From positions 1-64,000 of the forward strand of contig OZ243946.1 of assembly GCA_965214285.1 (NCBI GenBank): 64,000 bases of DNA, in the 5' to 3' direction. Of the stretch, positions 18,286-26,604 are shown piece after piece. This DNA is from G963422745 sp965214285. Lineage in GTDB: Bacteria > Actinomycetota > Acidimicrobiia > Acidimicrobiales > Aldehydirespiratoraceae. The notes beneath the pieces were generated by a model, which saw only the letters and a list, made by a program, of their open reading frames with translations, was not told where the DNA came from and searched no databases. Numbering within the stretch: the stretch's first letter is position 1; every line of letters begins with the position of its first letter. The translations under genes and the position numbers were made by a program.

Positions 18286-19734
18286 TCAGCTTGGGGCGGC
18301 GACCGACTCCACGAAGCCGCGCACCGCGTCCAGGTCGGCTGCGAGGCGCTCGCTGCGCTCGGGCCGCTCGAAGAGGTCGGCCAGATGCTCGGGCAGCTCG
18401 GGGCGGATCCCGGTGGCCTCGACGACCGCGTCACCGAACTTGGCGGGGTGCGCCGTGCTGAGCGTGACCACCCGCTCGCCCGCTCGGCGCAGGCGCTCGG
18501 CTGTGCCCACCCCCACGGCGGTGTGGGGGTCGATCAGCAGGCCGGTCCGCTCGTGGGTGCGCCGCATCACCTCAATCGTGTCGGCGTCGTCGAGGCGGGC
18601 GCCGGAGAACTCGGCTGCGAGGCGGCGGTGCTGGTCCTCGCTCAGGGCGGCCCAGCCGTGGCTGCGGAAGCGCGTCAGGAACTGGGCCGTGGCCGTGCCG
18701 TCGCCGTCGAAGAGCTCGTGCAGCAGGCGCTCCAGGTTGGACGAGATCTGGATGTCCATGCTCGGCGACAGCGTGGGCACAACTTCCGTGGCTTCGAGCC
18801 GGCCGGTGGCGATCAGGCGGGCCAGCACGTCGTTGGTGTTGGAGGCCACCATGAGCCGCTCGACGCTCAGCCCCATGCGGCGGGCCGCGTGGCCGGCGAA
18901 CACGTTGCCGAAGTTGCCGGTCGGCACGCAGAAGCTGAGCGCGCCGGGATCGCTCGCATCGGCGCCGGGGTCGCCTGCTTGGGCGGCGAGGCGGCGCTGG
19001 GCCCACACGTAGTACACGACCTGGGCCATGACCCTTGCCCAGTTGATCGAGTTGACCGCCCCCAGGCGCACCCGGCTTGCGAAGCCGGCGTCGGCGAACA
19101 TCGCCTTGACGAGATCCTGGCAGTCGTCGAAGGTGCCGTCGATGGCCACCGCGTGCACGTTGGGGTCGTCCAGGGTGGTCATCTGCCGGCGCTGCACCTC
19201 GGTGGTGCGGCCGTGGGGATACAGCACCACGATGTCGATGCGCTCTGAGCCCCGCACCGCTTCCATGGCGGCGCTGCCGGTGTCGCCGGAGGTGGCGGCG
19301 ACGATAGTTACCCGCTCGTCGCGGCGGCTCAGCTCGTGGTCGAAGAGCCGGCCCACGAGCTGCAGCGCCACGTCCTTGAAGGCCAGCGTCGGCCCGTGGA
19401 ACAGCTCCAGCAGCCAGTGGTCGTCGTCGATGCGCACCAGCGGGCAGACCTCGGGATGGTCGAACGCCTCATAGGCCGCCGCGACCAGCGATGCGAAGTC
19501 GTCGTCGTCGATCTCGCCGCCGAGGAACGGCGCCATCACCCCGGCGGCCAGCTCCTGGTAGCTCTCATGGCTCTCGCTGGGGCCGGCCGGGCCGGACGCT
19601 GTGCCCGAAGCCTCCGACGGCAGCCGCGGCCAATGGCCGGGCAGGTAGAGGCCGCCGTCGGGCGCCAGGCCGCCCAGCAGGGCATCGCCGAAGCCGACCG
19701 CGGGCGAGGCCCCCCGAGAGCTCCGGTAGCGCAC
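18286..19734 (-). CDS. thrC: Threonine synthase
   Basis: PLP enzyme converting O-phosphohomoserine to threonine. 482 residues, the longer class with N-terminal YRSSRG and FGDALLGGLAPDGGLYLP. The PLP lysine motif is FHGPTLAFKDVALQL and the phosphate loop ATSGDTGSAA. Follows hom by 27 bp. A thrB gene, often next, is missing here; rho follows instead. Confidence 0.96.
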   Translation of the reverse strand: MRYRSSRGASPAVGFGDALLGGLAPDGGLYLPGHWPRLPSEASGTASGPAGPSESHESYQELAAGVMAPFLGGEIDDDDFASLVAAAYEAFDHPEVCPLVRIDDDHWLLELFHGPTLAFKDVALQLVGRLFDHELSRRDERVTIVAATSGDTGSAAMEAVRGSERIDIVVLYPHGRTTEVQRRQMTTLDDPNVHAVAIDGTFDDCQDLVKAMFADAGFASRVRLGAVNSINWARVMAQVVYYVWAQRRLAAQAGDPGADASDPGALSFCVPTGNFGNVFAGHAARRMGLSVERLMVASNTNDVLARLIATGRLEATEVVPTLSPSMDIQISSNLERLLHELFDGDGTATAQFLTRFRSHGWAALSEDQHRRLAAEFSGARLDDADTIEVMRRTHERTGLLIDPHTAVGVGTAERLRRAGERVVTLSTAHPAKFGDAVVEATGIRPELPEHLADLFERPERSERLAADLDAVRGFVESVAAPS

Positions 19735-19761
19735 GGTCTGCGGCCTCGGCCTCAGGCCCGC

Positions 19762-21072
19762 TCAGGCCTCGTCGCCGAGCACCCGGATCATGGTGCCGAT
19801 CTCGTGGACCACGTCGAGGTGGCGCAGCTGCTCCATGGTGGCCTGCACCGCGGATTCCCTGGAGCGGTGCGTGATGAACATCAGCTCGGCTTCGTCGCCC
19901 AGGCCGCGCTGTTCCATCGAGCGGATCGACACGCCCCGCTCGCCGAACACGGCCGCCACCTGGGCCAGCACGCCGGGGCGGTCGCTGACGTGGATGTTGA
20001 GGTAGTAGGCGCTCTGGAGGTCGTCGATCGGGCGCACCGAGGCCGGGCTGAGGCTCGCCGGCGGCGGCGCTGCGATCCCCCTGGAGCGGTTGCCGGCTGC
20101 GTCGATGACGTCGCCGAGCACGGCCACAGCCGTGGGCCCGCCGCCCGCGCCGCGGCCGTACAGCATCATCTCGCCGATCGAGTCGCCCTCCACGAACACG
20201 GCATTGAAGCTGTCGTTGACGCCCGCCAGCGGGTGGTCGGCGGGGATCATCGCCGGATGCACCCGCACCGCCACCTCGGGCACGTCGCCATCGGCGCTGC
20301 CCTCGATCACGGCCACCGCCTTGATCACGTATCCCAGCCGGCGGGCCATGCCGATGTCGGCAACGCTGATCGAGCTGATGCCTTCGCGGTAGACGTCGCC
20401 TGCCACCACGGATGCCCCGTAGACGACCGAGGCGATGATCGCCGCCTTGGCGCCTGCGTCGAAGCCCTCCACGTCCGCGCTGGGGTCGGCCTCGGCATAT
20501 CCCAGCCCCTGGGCCTCGGCGAGCGCGTCGGCATAGGCGGCACCGTCTGCGGCCATACGGGTCAGCACGTAGTTGGTGGTGCCGTTGACGATGCCCATCA
20601 CCCGGCTGATCGACTCCCCCGCCAGCGACTCCCGCAGGGCGCGCATCAGCGGCACGCCGCCCGCCACGGCAGCCTCGAAGCCCAGGTCGACGCCGGCTTG
20701 GGCGGCCGCGGCAAAGAGCTCGGCGCCGTGGTTGGCGAGCAGCTCCTTGTTGCCGGTGACGACGGGCTTGCCGAGCTCCAGCGCACGCAACACCAGGCCG
20801 CGGGCGGGCTCGATGCCGCCGATCAGCTCCACTACCAGGTCGACGCCGGGATCCTCCACCACGGCGCGTGCGTCGGTGGTAAAGAGGGCCGGATCGACGG
20901 CTGCGCCTGAGGAGATGTGACGGTGCTTGGACACCGAGCGCACGGCTATGGCAGCCAGGGCCAGGTCGATGCCGGTCCTGGCGGCTATCGCCTGGCGGCG
21001 CGCGCCGATCAGCTCGACTAGGGCGCTGCCGACGTGGCCGCATCCCAACAGGCCGATTCTGGCTTCGGGCAC
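19762..21072 (-). CDS. hom: Homoserine dehydrogenase
   Basis: NAD(P)-dependent reduction of aspartate semialdehyde to homoserine. 436 residues: Rossmann motif GLLGCGHVGSA at the N-terminus, catalytic region GIVNGTTNYVL and EGFDAGAK, and a C-terminal ACT domain (about residues 350-436, NIHVSDRPGVLAQVAAVF) for feedback control by threonine. The start is GTG 21072. TACGCT ends 6 nt before it, compatible with a leaderless transcript despite its place in the argS-lysA-hom-thrC series. Confidence 0.95.
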   Translation of the reverse strand: MPEARIGLLGCGHVGSALVELIGARRQAIAARTGIDLALAAIAVRSVSKHRHISSGAAVDPALFTTDARAVVEDPGVDLVVELIGGIEPARGLVLRALELGKPVVTGNKELLANHGAELFAAAAQAGVDLGFEAAVAGGVPLMRALRESLAGESISRVMGIVNGTTNYVLTRMAADGAAYADALAEAQGLGYAEADPSADVEGFDAGAKAAIIASVVYGASVVAGDVYREGISSISVADIGMARRLGYVIKAVAVIEGSADGDVPEVAVRVHPAMIPADHPLAGVNDSFNAVFVEGDSIGEMMLYGRGAGGGPTAVAVLGDVIDAAGNRSRGIAAPPPASLSPASVRPIDDLQSAYYLNIHVSDRPGVLAQVAAVFGERGVSIRSMEQRGLGDEAELMFITHRSRESAVQATMEQLRHLDVVHEIGTMIRVLGDEA

Positions 21073-21104
21073 CCGTCGAGCGTATCGCTGGGGCTGCCCG
21101 GCGG

Positions 21105-22370
21105 TCAGAGATCGAGGCGGATCAGGTCGTCGTAGGTCTCGCGGCGCACCACCAGGCGTGCCTTGCCGTCGGCTGCGAAGACCACCGCGGGGCGCAGCAC
21201 CTTGTTGTAGTTGGAGCCCATCGAGTGGCCGTAGGCGCCGGTGACCGGCGTGGCCACGATGTCGCCCACGGCGATGTCGGCGGGGACCATGCCGTCGCGC
21301 ACCAGCACGTCGCCGCTCTCGCAGTGCTTGCCGACGAGGGTGATCCTCTTGGGTCGCTCGGCGGTCACCGCCCTGGGCAGGAAGGTCTCGTATCCCGAGC
21401 CGTAGAGCACCGGGCGGGGGTTGTCGCTCATGCCGCCGTCCACGGCCACGTAGGTGCGGATGCCGGGGAGGTCCTTGACGGTGCCGACGGTGTAGAGCGT
21501 GACCGCTGCCGCAGCCGCGATCGAGCGGCCCGGCTCGGCGCTCACTTGCGCGCTCACGCCTGCCTGCTCGCACGCTCGGCGCACCGCCTGGCCCCATTCG
21601 GCGATGCTGGGCGCCTGCTCGCCGGTCACATAGGCCACGCCGAGGCCGCCGCCGACGGACATCTCGGGCAGCCCCCAGGGCGCTGCGGCCTCGGCGATCA
21701 CCTTGACGGCCTTCTCGAAGGAGTCCACCGTGAACACCTGGCTGCCGATGTGGGCGTGCACGCCGACCAGCTCCAGCGAAGCCGCGGCGCTGGCCCGCTC
21801 GATGGCCGCGGCTGCGGTGCCGCCGGCGACGGTGAAGCCGAACTTGGTGTCGTCGTGGCCTGTGGCGACGTATTCATGGGTCTCGGCCTTGATCCCCGGT
21901 GTGAGCCGCAGCAGCACCTTGGGCGCCGCGCCGGTCTCGGCGTGGAGGTCGTCGAGGCGGTCGAGCTCGTCGAGGCTGTCGACCACGATCCGCCCGACGC
22001 CTGCTTCTTGGGCGTAGCGCAGCTCGCCGGGCGACTTGTTGTTACCGTGCATCACGAGCCGCTCCGCCGGCACCCCGGCCTGCAGGGCGACGTGCAGCTC
22101 GCCGCCGGTGGCCACGTCGATGTGCATGCCCTCCTCGTGCACCAGGCGGGCCATGGCCACGCAGAAGAACGCCTTGGCTGCATAGGCGACGCCGGGGCCG
22201 AATGCCGTCACCGCCTCGCGGCAGCGCTCGCGCAGGTGCGCTTCGTCGTAGACGAACAGCGGCGTGCCGAACTCCGCCGCCAGTTCAAGGGTGTCGCAGC
22301 CGGCGATGCGCAGCCTACCGTCGACGATCTCGTGGTTGTCGGGAAGCAGACGAGCGGGCAGCGGCAGCAC
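21105..22370 (-). CDS. lysA: Diaminopimelate decarboxylase
   Basis: Last step of lysine synthesis, PLP-dependent. 421 residues. YAAKAFFCVAMARL holds the PLP lysine, and HIGSQ, EPGRSI and CESGDVL are family motifs. GTG 22370 is chosen because GAGG lies 7 nt upstream; GTG 22376 in the same frame is the alternative. The 83 bp before argS are too short for a lysine riboswitch. Confidence 0.95.
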   Translation of the reverse strand: MLPLPARLLPDNHEIVDGRLRIAGCDTLELAAEFGTPLFVYDEAHLRERCREAVTAFGPGVAYAAKAFFCVAMARLVHEEGMHIDVATGGELHVALQAGVPAERLVMHGNNKSPGELRYAQEAGVGRIVVDSLDELDRLDDLHAETGAAPKVLLRLTPGIKAETHEYVATGHDDTKFGFTVAGGTAAAAIERASAAASLELVGVHAHIGSQVFTVDSFEKAVKVIAEAAAPWGLPEMSVGGGLGVAYVTGEQAPSIAEWGQAVRRACEQAGVSAQVSAEPGRSIAAAAAVTLYTVGTVKDLPGIRTYVAVDGGMSDNPRPVLYGSGYETFLPRAVTAERPKRITLVGKHCESGDVLVRDGMVPADIAVGDIVATPVTGAYGHSMGSNYNKVLRPAVVFAADGKARLVVRRETYDDLIRLDL

Positions 22371-22459
22371 GGTCACGCCTCTACATCTACAGCGGCTCGG
22401 GGCGTCGGCTCGTGTATCTGCGCCTCGGGCATCTGTGTCTCGTGCATGGTCTCGGGCAT

Positions 22460-24064
22460 CTACATGGCCTCGGGCGCCGACACGCCGAGCAGGCCCAGGG
22501 CGATCCGCAGGCCGGTCTGCGAGGCGCGCACCAGCGCCAGCCGGGCTGCGCTCAGCTCCGGCGACACGCCCTCGCCGATCACGTAGCACTCGTGGTAGAA
22601 GCCGTGCAGCGCCGCGGCCTGCTCGCGTGCCCAGGTCGCCACCCGGTGCGGGGCGTTGTCGTCGTTGGCCACGCGCACCACGTCGGGCAGCTCGTGCAGC
22701 GAGCGCAGCAGATCCAGCTCACGCTGGTGCACCAGCAGGCTGAAGTCGGTGCTCGCGGGCTGTGACGCGGGCTCGATGCCGGCCTCGGCGGCGCGGGCCA
22801 GGATCGAGCAGATCCGGGCATGCGCGTACTGCACGTAGTACACGGGGTTGTCCATGTCCTGGGTGGAAACCTTGTCGAGGTCGAAGGACTGGCGGGTGTC
22901 CACGGACTGGCTGAGGAACGTGAAACGGGCCGCGTCGGCGCCTACCTCGTCGATGATCTTGTCGAGCTCCACGAGGTCGCCGGTGCGGCCTGCCATCTTC
23001 ACCTCGCGGCCGTCTCGCACCAGGTCGACGAGCTGCATGACGCTGATCTCCAGCTCGTCGGGGTCATGCCCGAGCAGCGCCATGGCCGCCTTCATGCGCG
23101 GGACGTAGCCGTGATGGTCCGCGCCCCACACGTTGAACAGCCGCTGGGCGCGGGAGAACTTGTCTCGGTGGTATGCGATGTCGGGGGCCAGGTAGGTGAG
23201 GTCGCCGTCGGACTTGACGAGCACCCGGTCCTTGTCGTCGCCGCAGGCGGTGCTGCGCAGCCAGGTGGCGCCGTCGGCCTCGAAGACGGCTTCTCGGGCT
23301 CGCAGCTCGGCGAGGGTGTCGCCGATGGCCCCGTTGGCAACCATCGAGCGCTCGCTGAACCACACGTCGAAGCCGATCCCGAGGCGGGCCAGGGTGGCCT
23401 TGTGGCTGGCCAGCGCTCGCTGCAGGCCCCATTCGAGCGGGTCGGCGCCGTCGGGCATCTCGTCGGCCCAGCCGATCAGGTAGTCGCCCAAATATCCGTC
23501 GTCGGGGGGCGTCTCGCCTCGCTTGCGGGCCGCCAGCGACTCGGCGAAGCGCTGCATCTGCACGCCACGGTCATTCACGTAGTACTCGCGGGTCACCTCA
23601 AAGCCGCAGCGCTCTCGCAGCCGGGCGACGGCGTCGCCGTAGCAGGCGCCGCGGCCGTGGCCTGCGTGCAGGGGCTTGTTGGGGTTGGCGCTGACGAACT
23701 CGACGTTGACCGTGGTGCCTGCGCCGTGGTCGTGGCGTGCGTAGGCGGCGCCGTCTTCGAGCAAGGTTCGCAGCACGTCGTGCAGCCAGCCGTTGTGGAG
23801 CCGGAAGTTAAGGAAGCCGGGCCCGGCCACTTCGATGGCGGCCACGTGGGCCGGGGGGCGGGCGCTGATGCGCTCGGCGAGCTCCGCTGCCAGCTCACGG
23901 GGGCTGCGGCCGGCCTGCTTGGCGGTGACCAGGGCCGCATTGGAGGACCAGTCGCCGTGGTCGGGCGATGCGGGGCGCTCGACCACGAGCTGTGCAGGCG
24001 GGGCCACGCCGCAGGCCTCGAGCGCTTCGCGAAGGCCTGCTCGCAGATGATCACGGATGTCCAT
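22460..24064 (-). CDS. argS: Arginyl-tRNA synthetase
   Basis: Class I synthetase, 534 residues. N-terminal tRNA-binding domain, HIGH-type motif NKPLHAGHGRG, and KMAGRTGD in the KMSKS position as usual for ArgRS. The C-terminal helical anticodon-binding domain begins near VYYVQYAHARI. First gene of the argS-lysA-hom-thrC series, with GAGG near the ATG. Confidence 0.96.
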   Translation of the reverse strand: MDIRDHLRAGLREALEACGVAPPAQLVVERPASPDHGDWSSNAALVTAKQAGRSPRELAAELAERISARPPAHVAAIEVAGPGFLNFRLHNGWLHDVLRTLLEDGAAYARHDHGAGTTVNVEFVSANPNKPLHAGHGRGACYGDAVARLRERCGFEVTREYYVNDRGVQMQRFAESLAARKRGETPPDDGYLGDYLIGWADEMPDGADPLEWGLQRALASHKATLARLGIGFDVWFSERSMVANGAIGDTLAELRAREAVFEADGATWLRSTACGDDKDRVLVKSDGDLTYLAPDIAYHRDKFSRAQRLFNVWGADHHGYVPRMKAAMALLGHDPDELEISVMQLVDLVRDGREVKMAGRTGDLVELDKIIDEVGADAARFTFLSQSVDTRQSFDLDKVSTQDMDNPVYYVQYAHARICSILARAAEAGIEPASQPASTDFSLLVHQRELDLLRSLHELPDVVRVANDDNAPHRVATWAREQAAALHGFYHECYVIGEGVSPELSAARLALVRASQTGLRIALGLLGVSAPEAM

Positions 24065-24264
24065 CGGGCCCTCGTCGCCGGCAGTCTCAGCCCGCGATGC
24101 TACCGGCGACGGGCGGAGACGCTGGAGCGGGGTTGATCCGGGCGATGCGTTCGCGGCGCTCGACTCGGCTGGAGGGGCGACCGCTCGGTCTCGTTCGTGC
24201 GACGGACAGACCGCGCGCTGACCCGCCCGGCCCTACTCGACTGCGACGGACAGACCGCCCGGCG
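24065..24264. other. Spacer between argS and the HigBA-like pair
   Basis: 200 bp with no gene. A 16-base word, GCGACGGACAGACCGC, occurs twice (about 24199 and 24242). This is the boundary between the housekeeping series and accessory DNA. Confidence 0.4.
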
Positions 24265-24582
24265 TTAGTCGTCGGCGGTGGTCAGGGCGATGCGCTCGTC
24301 GTCGAACACGGCGACCAGCTCGAGGCGGCCGCCCATGCCCTCGATGACCTTGCGCACGGTTGAGACCTTGTGGTCGCCGGCGGACTCCATGCCCGAGATC
24401 GTCGCCTGAGCCCGGCCCAGGCTCTCAGCGAGCGCCGTCTGCGTGACTTGGCGGCTGCGTCGAAGCTCGGCAAGGTTGTAGGCCACGATCTCGGCGCGTG
24501 CCTCTTCCTTGAGGGCGTCGATGCGCGCCCGGCGCTCCGGGCTGATCTCGCCGACGATCTCGGCGAACTTGCGGTGTCCCAT
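24265..24582 (-). CDS. HigA-like XRE-family antitoxin
   Basis: 105-residue DNA-binding protein. The helix-turn-helix is in the middle (RRSRQVTQTALAESLGRAQA then TISGMESAGDHKVSTVRK), the XRE/HigA pattern, with a charged helical N-terminus. It starts 11 nt after the toxin gene: toxin first, antitoxin second, as in HigBA. It probably represses its own operon and neutralises the upstream toxin. Confidence 0.82.
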   Translation of the reverse strand: MGHRKFAEIVGEISPERRARIDALKEEARAEIVAYNLAELRRSRQVTQTALAESLGRAQATISGMESAGDHKVSTVRKVIEGMGGRLELVAVFDDERIALTTADD

Positions 24583-24593
24583 GGTGTTGCTCC

Positions 24594-24968
24594 TCAGTCG
24601 GTGTCGTCGAACAGGCCTGCTGCCTCGATGTCAGCGAGGTACTCCTCGTAGAGTTCCTCTGCCCTTGGAATCGCGGCCACGTACCAGCGCTCCCACTGGC
24701 CGGTCTTGTCTCCGCCGAGGAGCAGGATCGCTTCTCGGCGCGGGTCGAACATGAACAGCACTCGGCAGTTCTTGGCTGAGCCTCTCGGTCTCAGCTCCTT
24801 CATGTTGTGGTACTTCGAGCCCTTGACCCGATCGGCGTAGGGCCGGTCGAGACTGGGACCACGTTCGGCCAGGAGTTCAACCACCGCGATGACCGCACCC
24901 TGTTCGGGCTCGGTCAGGCCGTCGAACCAGTCGGCGAACTCTTCGGTGCCGTTGATCTCCCATGCCAC
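24594..24968 (-). CDS. HigB/Gp49-like RelE-superfamily toxin
   Basis: 124 residues of the phage-derived Gp49/HigB class of RelE-fold mRNA interferases. FADWFDGLTEPEQGAVIAVV, a basic NMKELRPRG segment, RVLFMFDPRREAILLLGGDK and a Lys/Trp-rich KTGQWERWY stretch match the family layout. The ~25-residue acidic C-terminal tail is longer than usual. Upstream lies a short A/T-rich patch (AGTATAGGGT near 24975) that could be the promoter. Confidence 0.8.
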   Translation of the reverse strand: MAWEINGTEEFADWFDGLTEPEQGAVIAVVELLAERGPSLDRPYADRVKGSKYHNMKELRPRGSAKNCRVLFMFDPRREAILLLGGDKTGQWERWYVAAIPRAEELYEEYLADIEAAGLFDDTD

Positions 24969-25148
24969 GGACGAAGTATAGGGTCAACCCTATACGGCAG
25001 CAACCTGTCGAGCAGCGATCCCATCGACCGCCGCAGGCTCGCCAAGACGACATGCTCCGCCTTCGGCGCATCGCCCGTCGCGGTCGGGAACCACGTGAGC
25101 GCGTACGATGCCCGGCGCGGTTCGGCGATCGGCTAGCCTGGCGGCTCT

Positions 25149-25220
25149 GCCCTCGTAGCTCAGCGGATAGAGCATCGGCCTCCGGAGCCGTGTGCGCAGG
25201 TTCGAGTCCTGCCGAGGGCG
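25149..25220 (+). tRNA. tRNA-Arg (anticodon CCG)
   Basis: 72-nt cloverleaf. Acceptor stem GCCCTCG pairs with CGAGGGC, followed by discriminator G. D arm TAGCTCAGCGGATAGAGC, anticodon loop CTCCGGA (CCG, reading CGG Arg codons), and T arm CAGG-TTCGAGT-CCTG. The outermost anticodon-stem pair is a T-T mismatch. CCA is not encoded. I saw no second copy of its 3' end that would mark an attachment site. Confidence 0.95.
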
Positions 25221-25599
25221 CAGCAGCCAGGCGGCGCCAGGACATCGGCATGCGGTGGTTCACGACATCGGCAAGGGATGTGTCAGACCATCGGCAAGGC
25301 TGAACCCTCACGGCGGGGTCGCTGTCCCGCCAGCCCGGCAGCCACGGGTCGGCGCCGCCACGGCTGCGCGCCTCGCCCACGAGGCTGCCGCCCTCGCCGG
25401 TGATTCTGTCGGCGATCGACCGCTCCCCCGGGGCGGTCAGGGGTCGGGGCCGTCTCGGCTGCGGCTCCAGCGCCGCCTCCTGATCCCGCCCCGGTCTCAG
25501 GCACTCAGCACGCTGGCTGGGATCGACCACCCGCTGGCGAGTCAACGCCGGCCTGGAGGCTTGCCGACTGCGGCCGGCGTGTGCTCTGGCAGGGTGAGC
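25221..25599. other. Spacer after tRNA-Arg
   Basis: 379 bp with no intact gene. It holds the HNH-gene 3' fragment listed separately and otherwise nothing I can identify. Confidence 0.5.
25413..25470 (-). pseudogene. Fragment of a 13E12/HNH gene 3' end
   Basis: About 50 bp closely matching the end of the HNH gene at 26605 and the sequence just beyond it. It includes the 28-bp word at 25437-25464 ending in the same TGA. It shows that a longer copy, or a duplicated end, once lay here. Confidence 0.7.
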
Positions 25600-25929
25600 T
25601 CAGGCGCTTGCGAGGCGGTTGCTTACGAGCCGGTTCAGGCTGACGCCTTCCTCTGCGGCTTCCAGGACCAGCGCACGATGCAACGACTCGGGGACCCGCA
25701 CATTGAACTTGCCGGAGAAACGCCGCTCCGAGATCGCCTCAGGCACGGCTTCGCCCGCCGCCTCGAGATCGGCGACAACCCCAGCGACGAGCCCGACAAG
25801 CCCGTTCAGCGCCCGTGCCTGGTCGGCGTCCAGCCAAGACAGCGACGGGAACTCGGCGACGGTGGCCAGGTACTCGCAGTCCTCTGCGGACCACACCACC
25901 CGGAAGGCGTAGTGCTTCACGTCAGTCAT
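25600..25929 (-). CDS. hicB: HicB-family antitoxin
   Basis: 109 residues. The N-terminal HicB fold is YAFRVVWSAEDCEYLATVAE then FPSLSWLDADQ. A ribbon-helix-helix C-terminus (GKFNVRVPESLHRALVLEAA, EEGVSLNRLV) binds DNA. The ATG overlaps the end of hicA by ATGA. With hicA interrupted (next entry) it may now be an orphan antitoxin, or neutralise other toxins. Confidence 0.88.
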   Translation of the reverse strand: MTDVKHYAFRVVWSAEDCEYLATVAEFPSLSWLDADQARALNGLVGLVAGVVADLEAAGEAVPEAISERRFSGKFNVRVPESLHRALVLEAAEEGVSLNRLVSNRLASA

Positions 25930-26201
25930 TTCTGCTCCTTTGTCAGCTTGTCGATCGCCTTGAGCACCTGACGAACCTGGTAGGGCTTGGAGCCCCCGCC
26001 ACTGGACTTCTGGATGCTGACCCGGGGATCCCCGGGTCACGGCGTCTTGAACACCGCATGCGACGTCCCGGCCTGTCGGGGCTCGCCGAAGAAGTGATGA
26101 CAAACGAGGTGGAGATCTCGGTAGGAGACACTCTGCGGCGCGTTGCGCATCGCCGTGACAGCTTGTCCAATCCTCGCCTCGACACCCTTGCACGATACCA
26201 T
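25926..26201 (-). pseudogene. hicA: HicA-like toxin gene with an internal TGA
   Basis: Reading on the minus strand from ATG 26201 gives a HicA-type mRNA interferase: VEARIGQAVTAMRN, then YRDLHLVCHHFFGEPRQ, AGTSHAVFKTP, a TGA at 26039-26037, then in the same frame PGDPRVSIQKSSGG and KPYQVRQVLKAIDKL. Related toxins have Trp in this KTPWPGDPRV motif, so one TGG-to-TGA change explains the stop. The frame is otherwise open and well conserved to its overlap with hicB. Nonsense mutation, read-through or a base-call error are all possible; I favour a disabled toxin. Confidence 0.8.
26018..26039. repeat. Perfect 22-bp palindrome inside hicA
   Basis: TGACCCGGGGA followed directly by its reverse complement. 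The last three bases on the plus strand are the internal stop of hicA. The Trp codon expected there would leave the palindrome imperfect by one pair. Confidence 0.85.
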
Positions 26202-26229
26202 TATCGGTACCATTTGAGGTGCCTGTCAA
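26200..26229 (-). promoter_or_regulatory. Candidate hicAB promoter and operator
   Basis: On the minus strand TTGACA (26229-26224) and GATAAT (26205-26200) are separated by 18 bp, the best sigma-70-like pair I noticed in the window. The inverted repeat CGATA-ATGG-TATCG overlaps the -10, a plausible HicB operator. The ATG used for hicA overlaps the -10, so the true start of hicA may be slightly downstream. Confidence 0.45.
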
Positions 26230-26604
26230 CCGGAGCCTCGAAGACGCTTGCCTCCCCGGTGCCGCAACTCGACCGACCGCGTACCTGGTCAGCCGAGGGT
26301 GACCGTCTCGGCGTGTGCGATCTCTACCCGAGTCCGGCCCGGCACCGTCGACTCCGATCCGGCGGGTCCGGCGCTGCAGACTCCGATCCGGCGAGTCCAG
26401 CGCCCGAGTTGGCTCTCCCGCTGGCCTGCGGTCCGATGCCGTCGATGATCCGCCGTCGTCGATCCGACACGGCGCTGGCGACTCCGAATCGCTGCCGGCT
26501 TCGGTCCGCAAGGATTGATCCAGCGCGGCGCTGCCGACTTCGATCCGGGACGGGCGGTGGTCTTCGCCTGTCTCACAGCCGTCGAGCGACCGTTCCCCCG
26601 GGGG
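26230..26604. other. Spacer between hicAB and the first HNH gene
   Basis: 375 bp without a supportable gene. A short word, GACTCCGATCCGGCG, recurs near 26349 and 26383, with weaker copies at about 26478 and 26539. Probably decayed sequence. Confidence 0.45.

Noticed and set aside
22371..22459. Lysine riboswitch before lysA
   Set aside because: The spacer is under 90 bp and shows none of the expected conserved loops.
25149..25220. tRNA-Arg as an integration site for an island
   Set aside because: I could not find a second copy of the tRNA 3' end or an integrase gene in the window.
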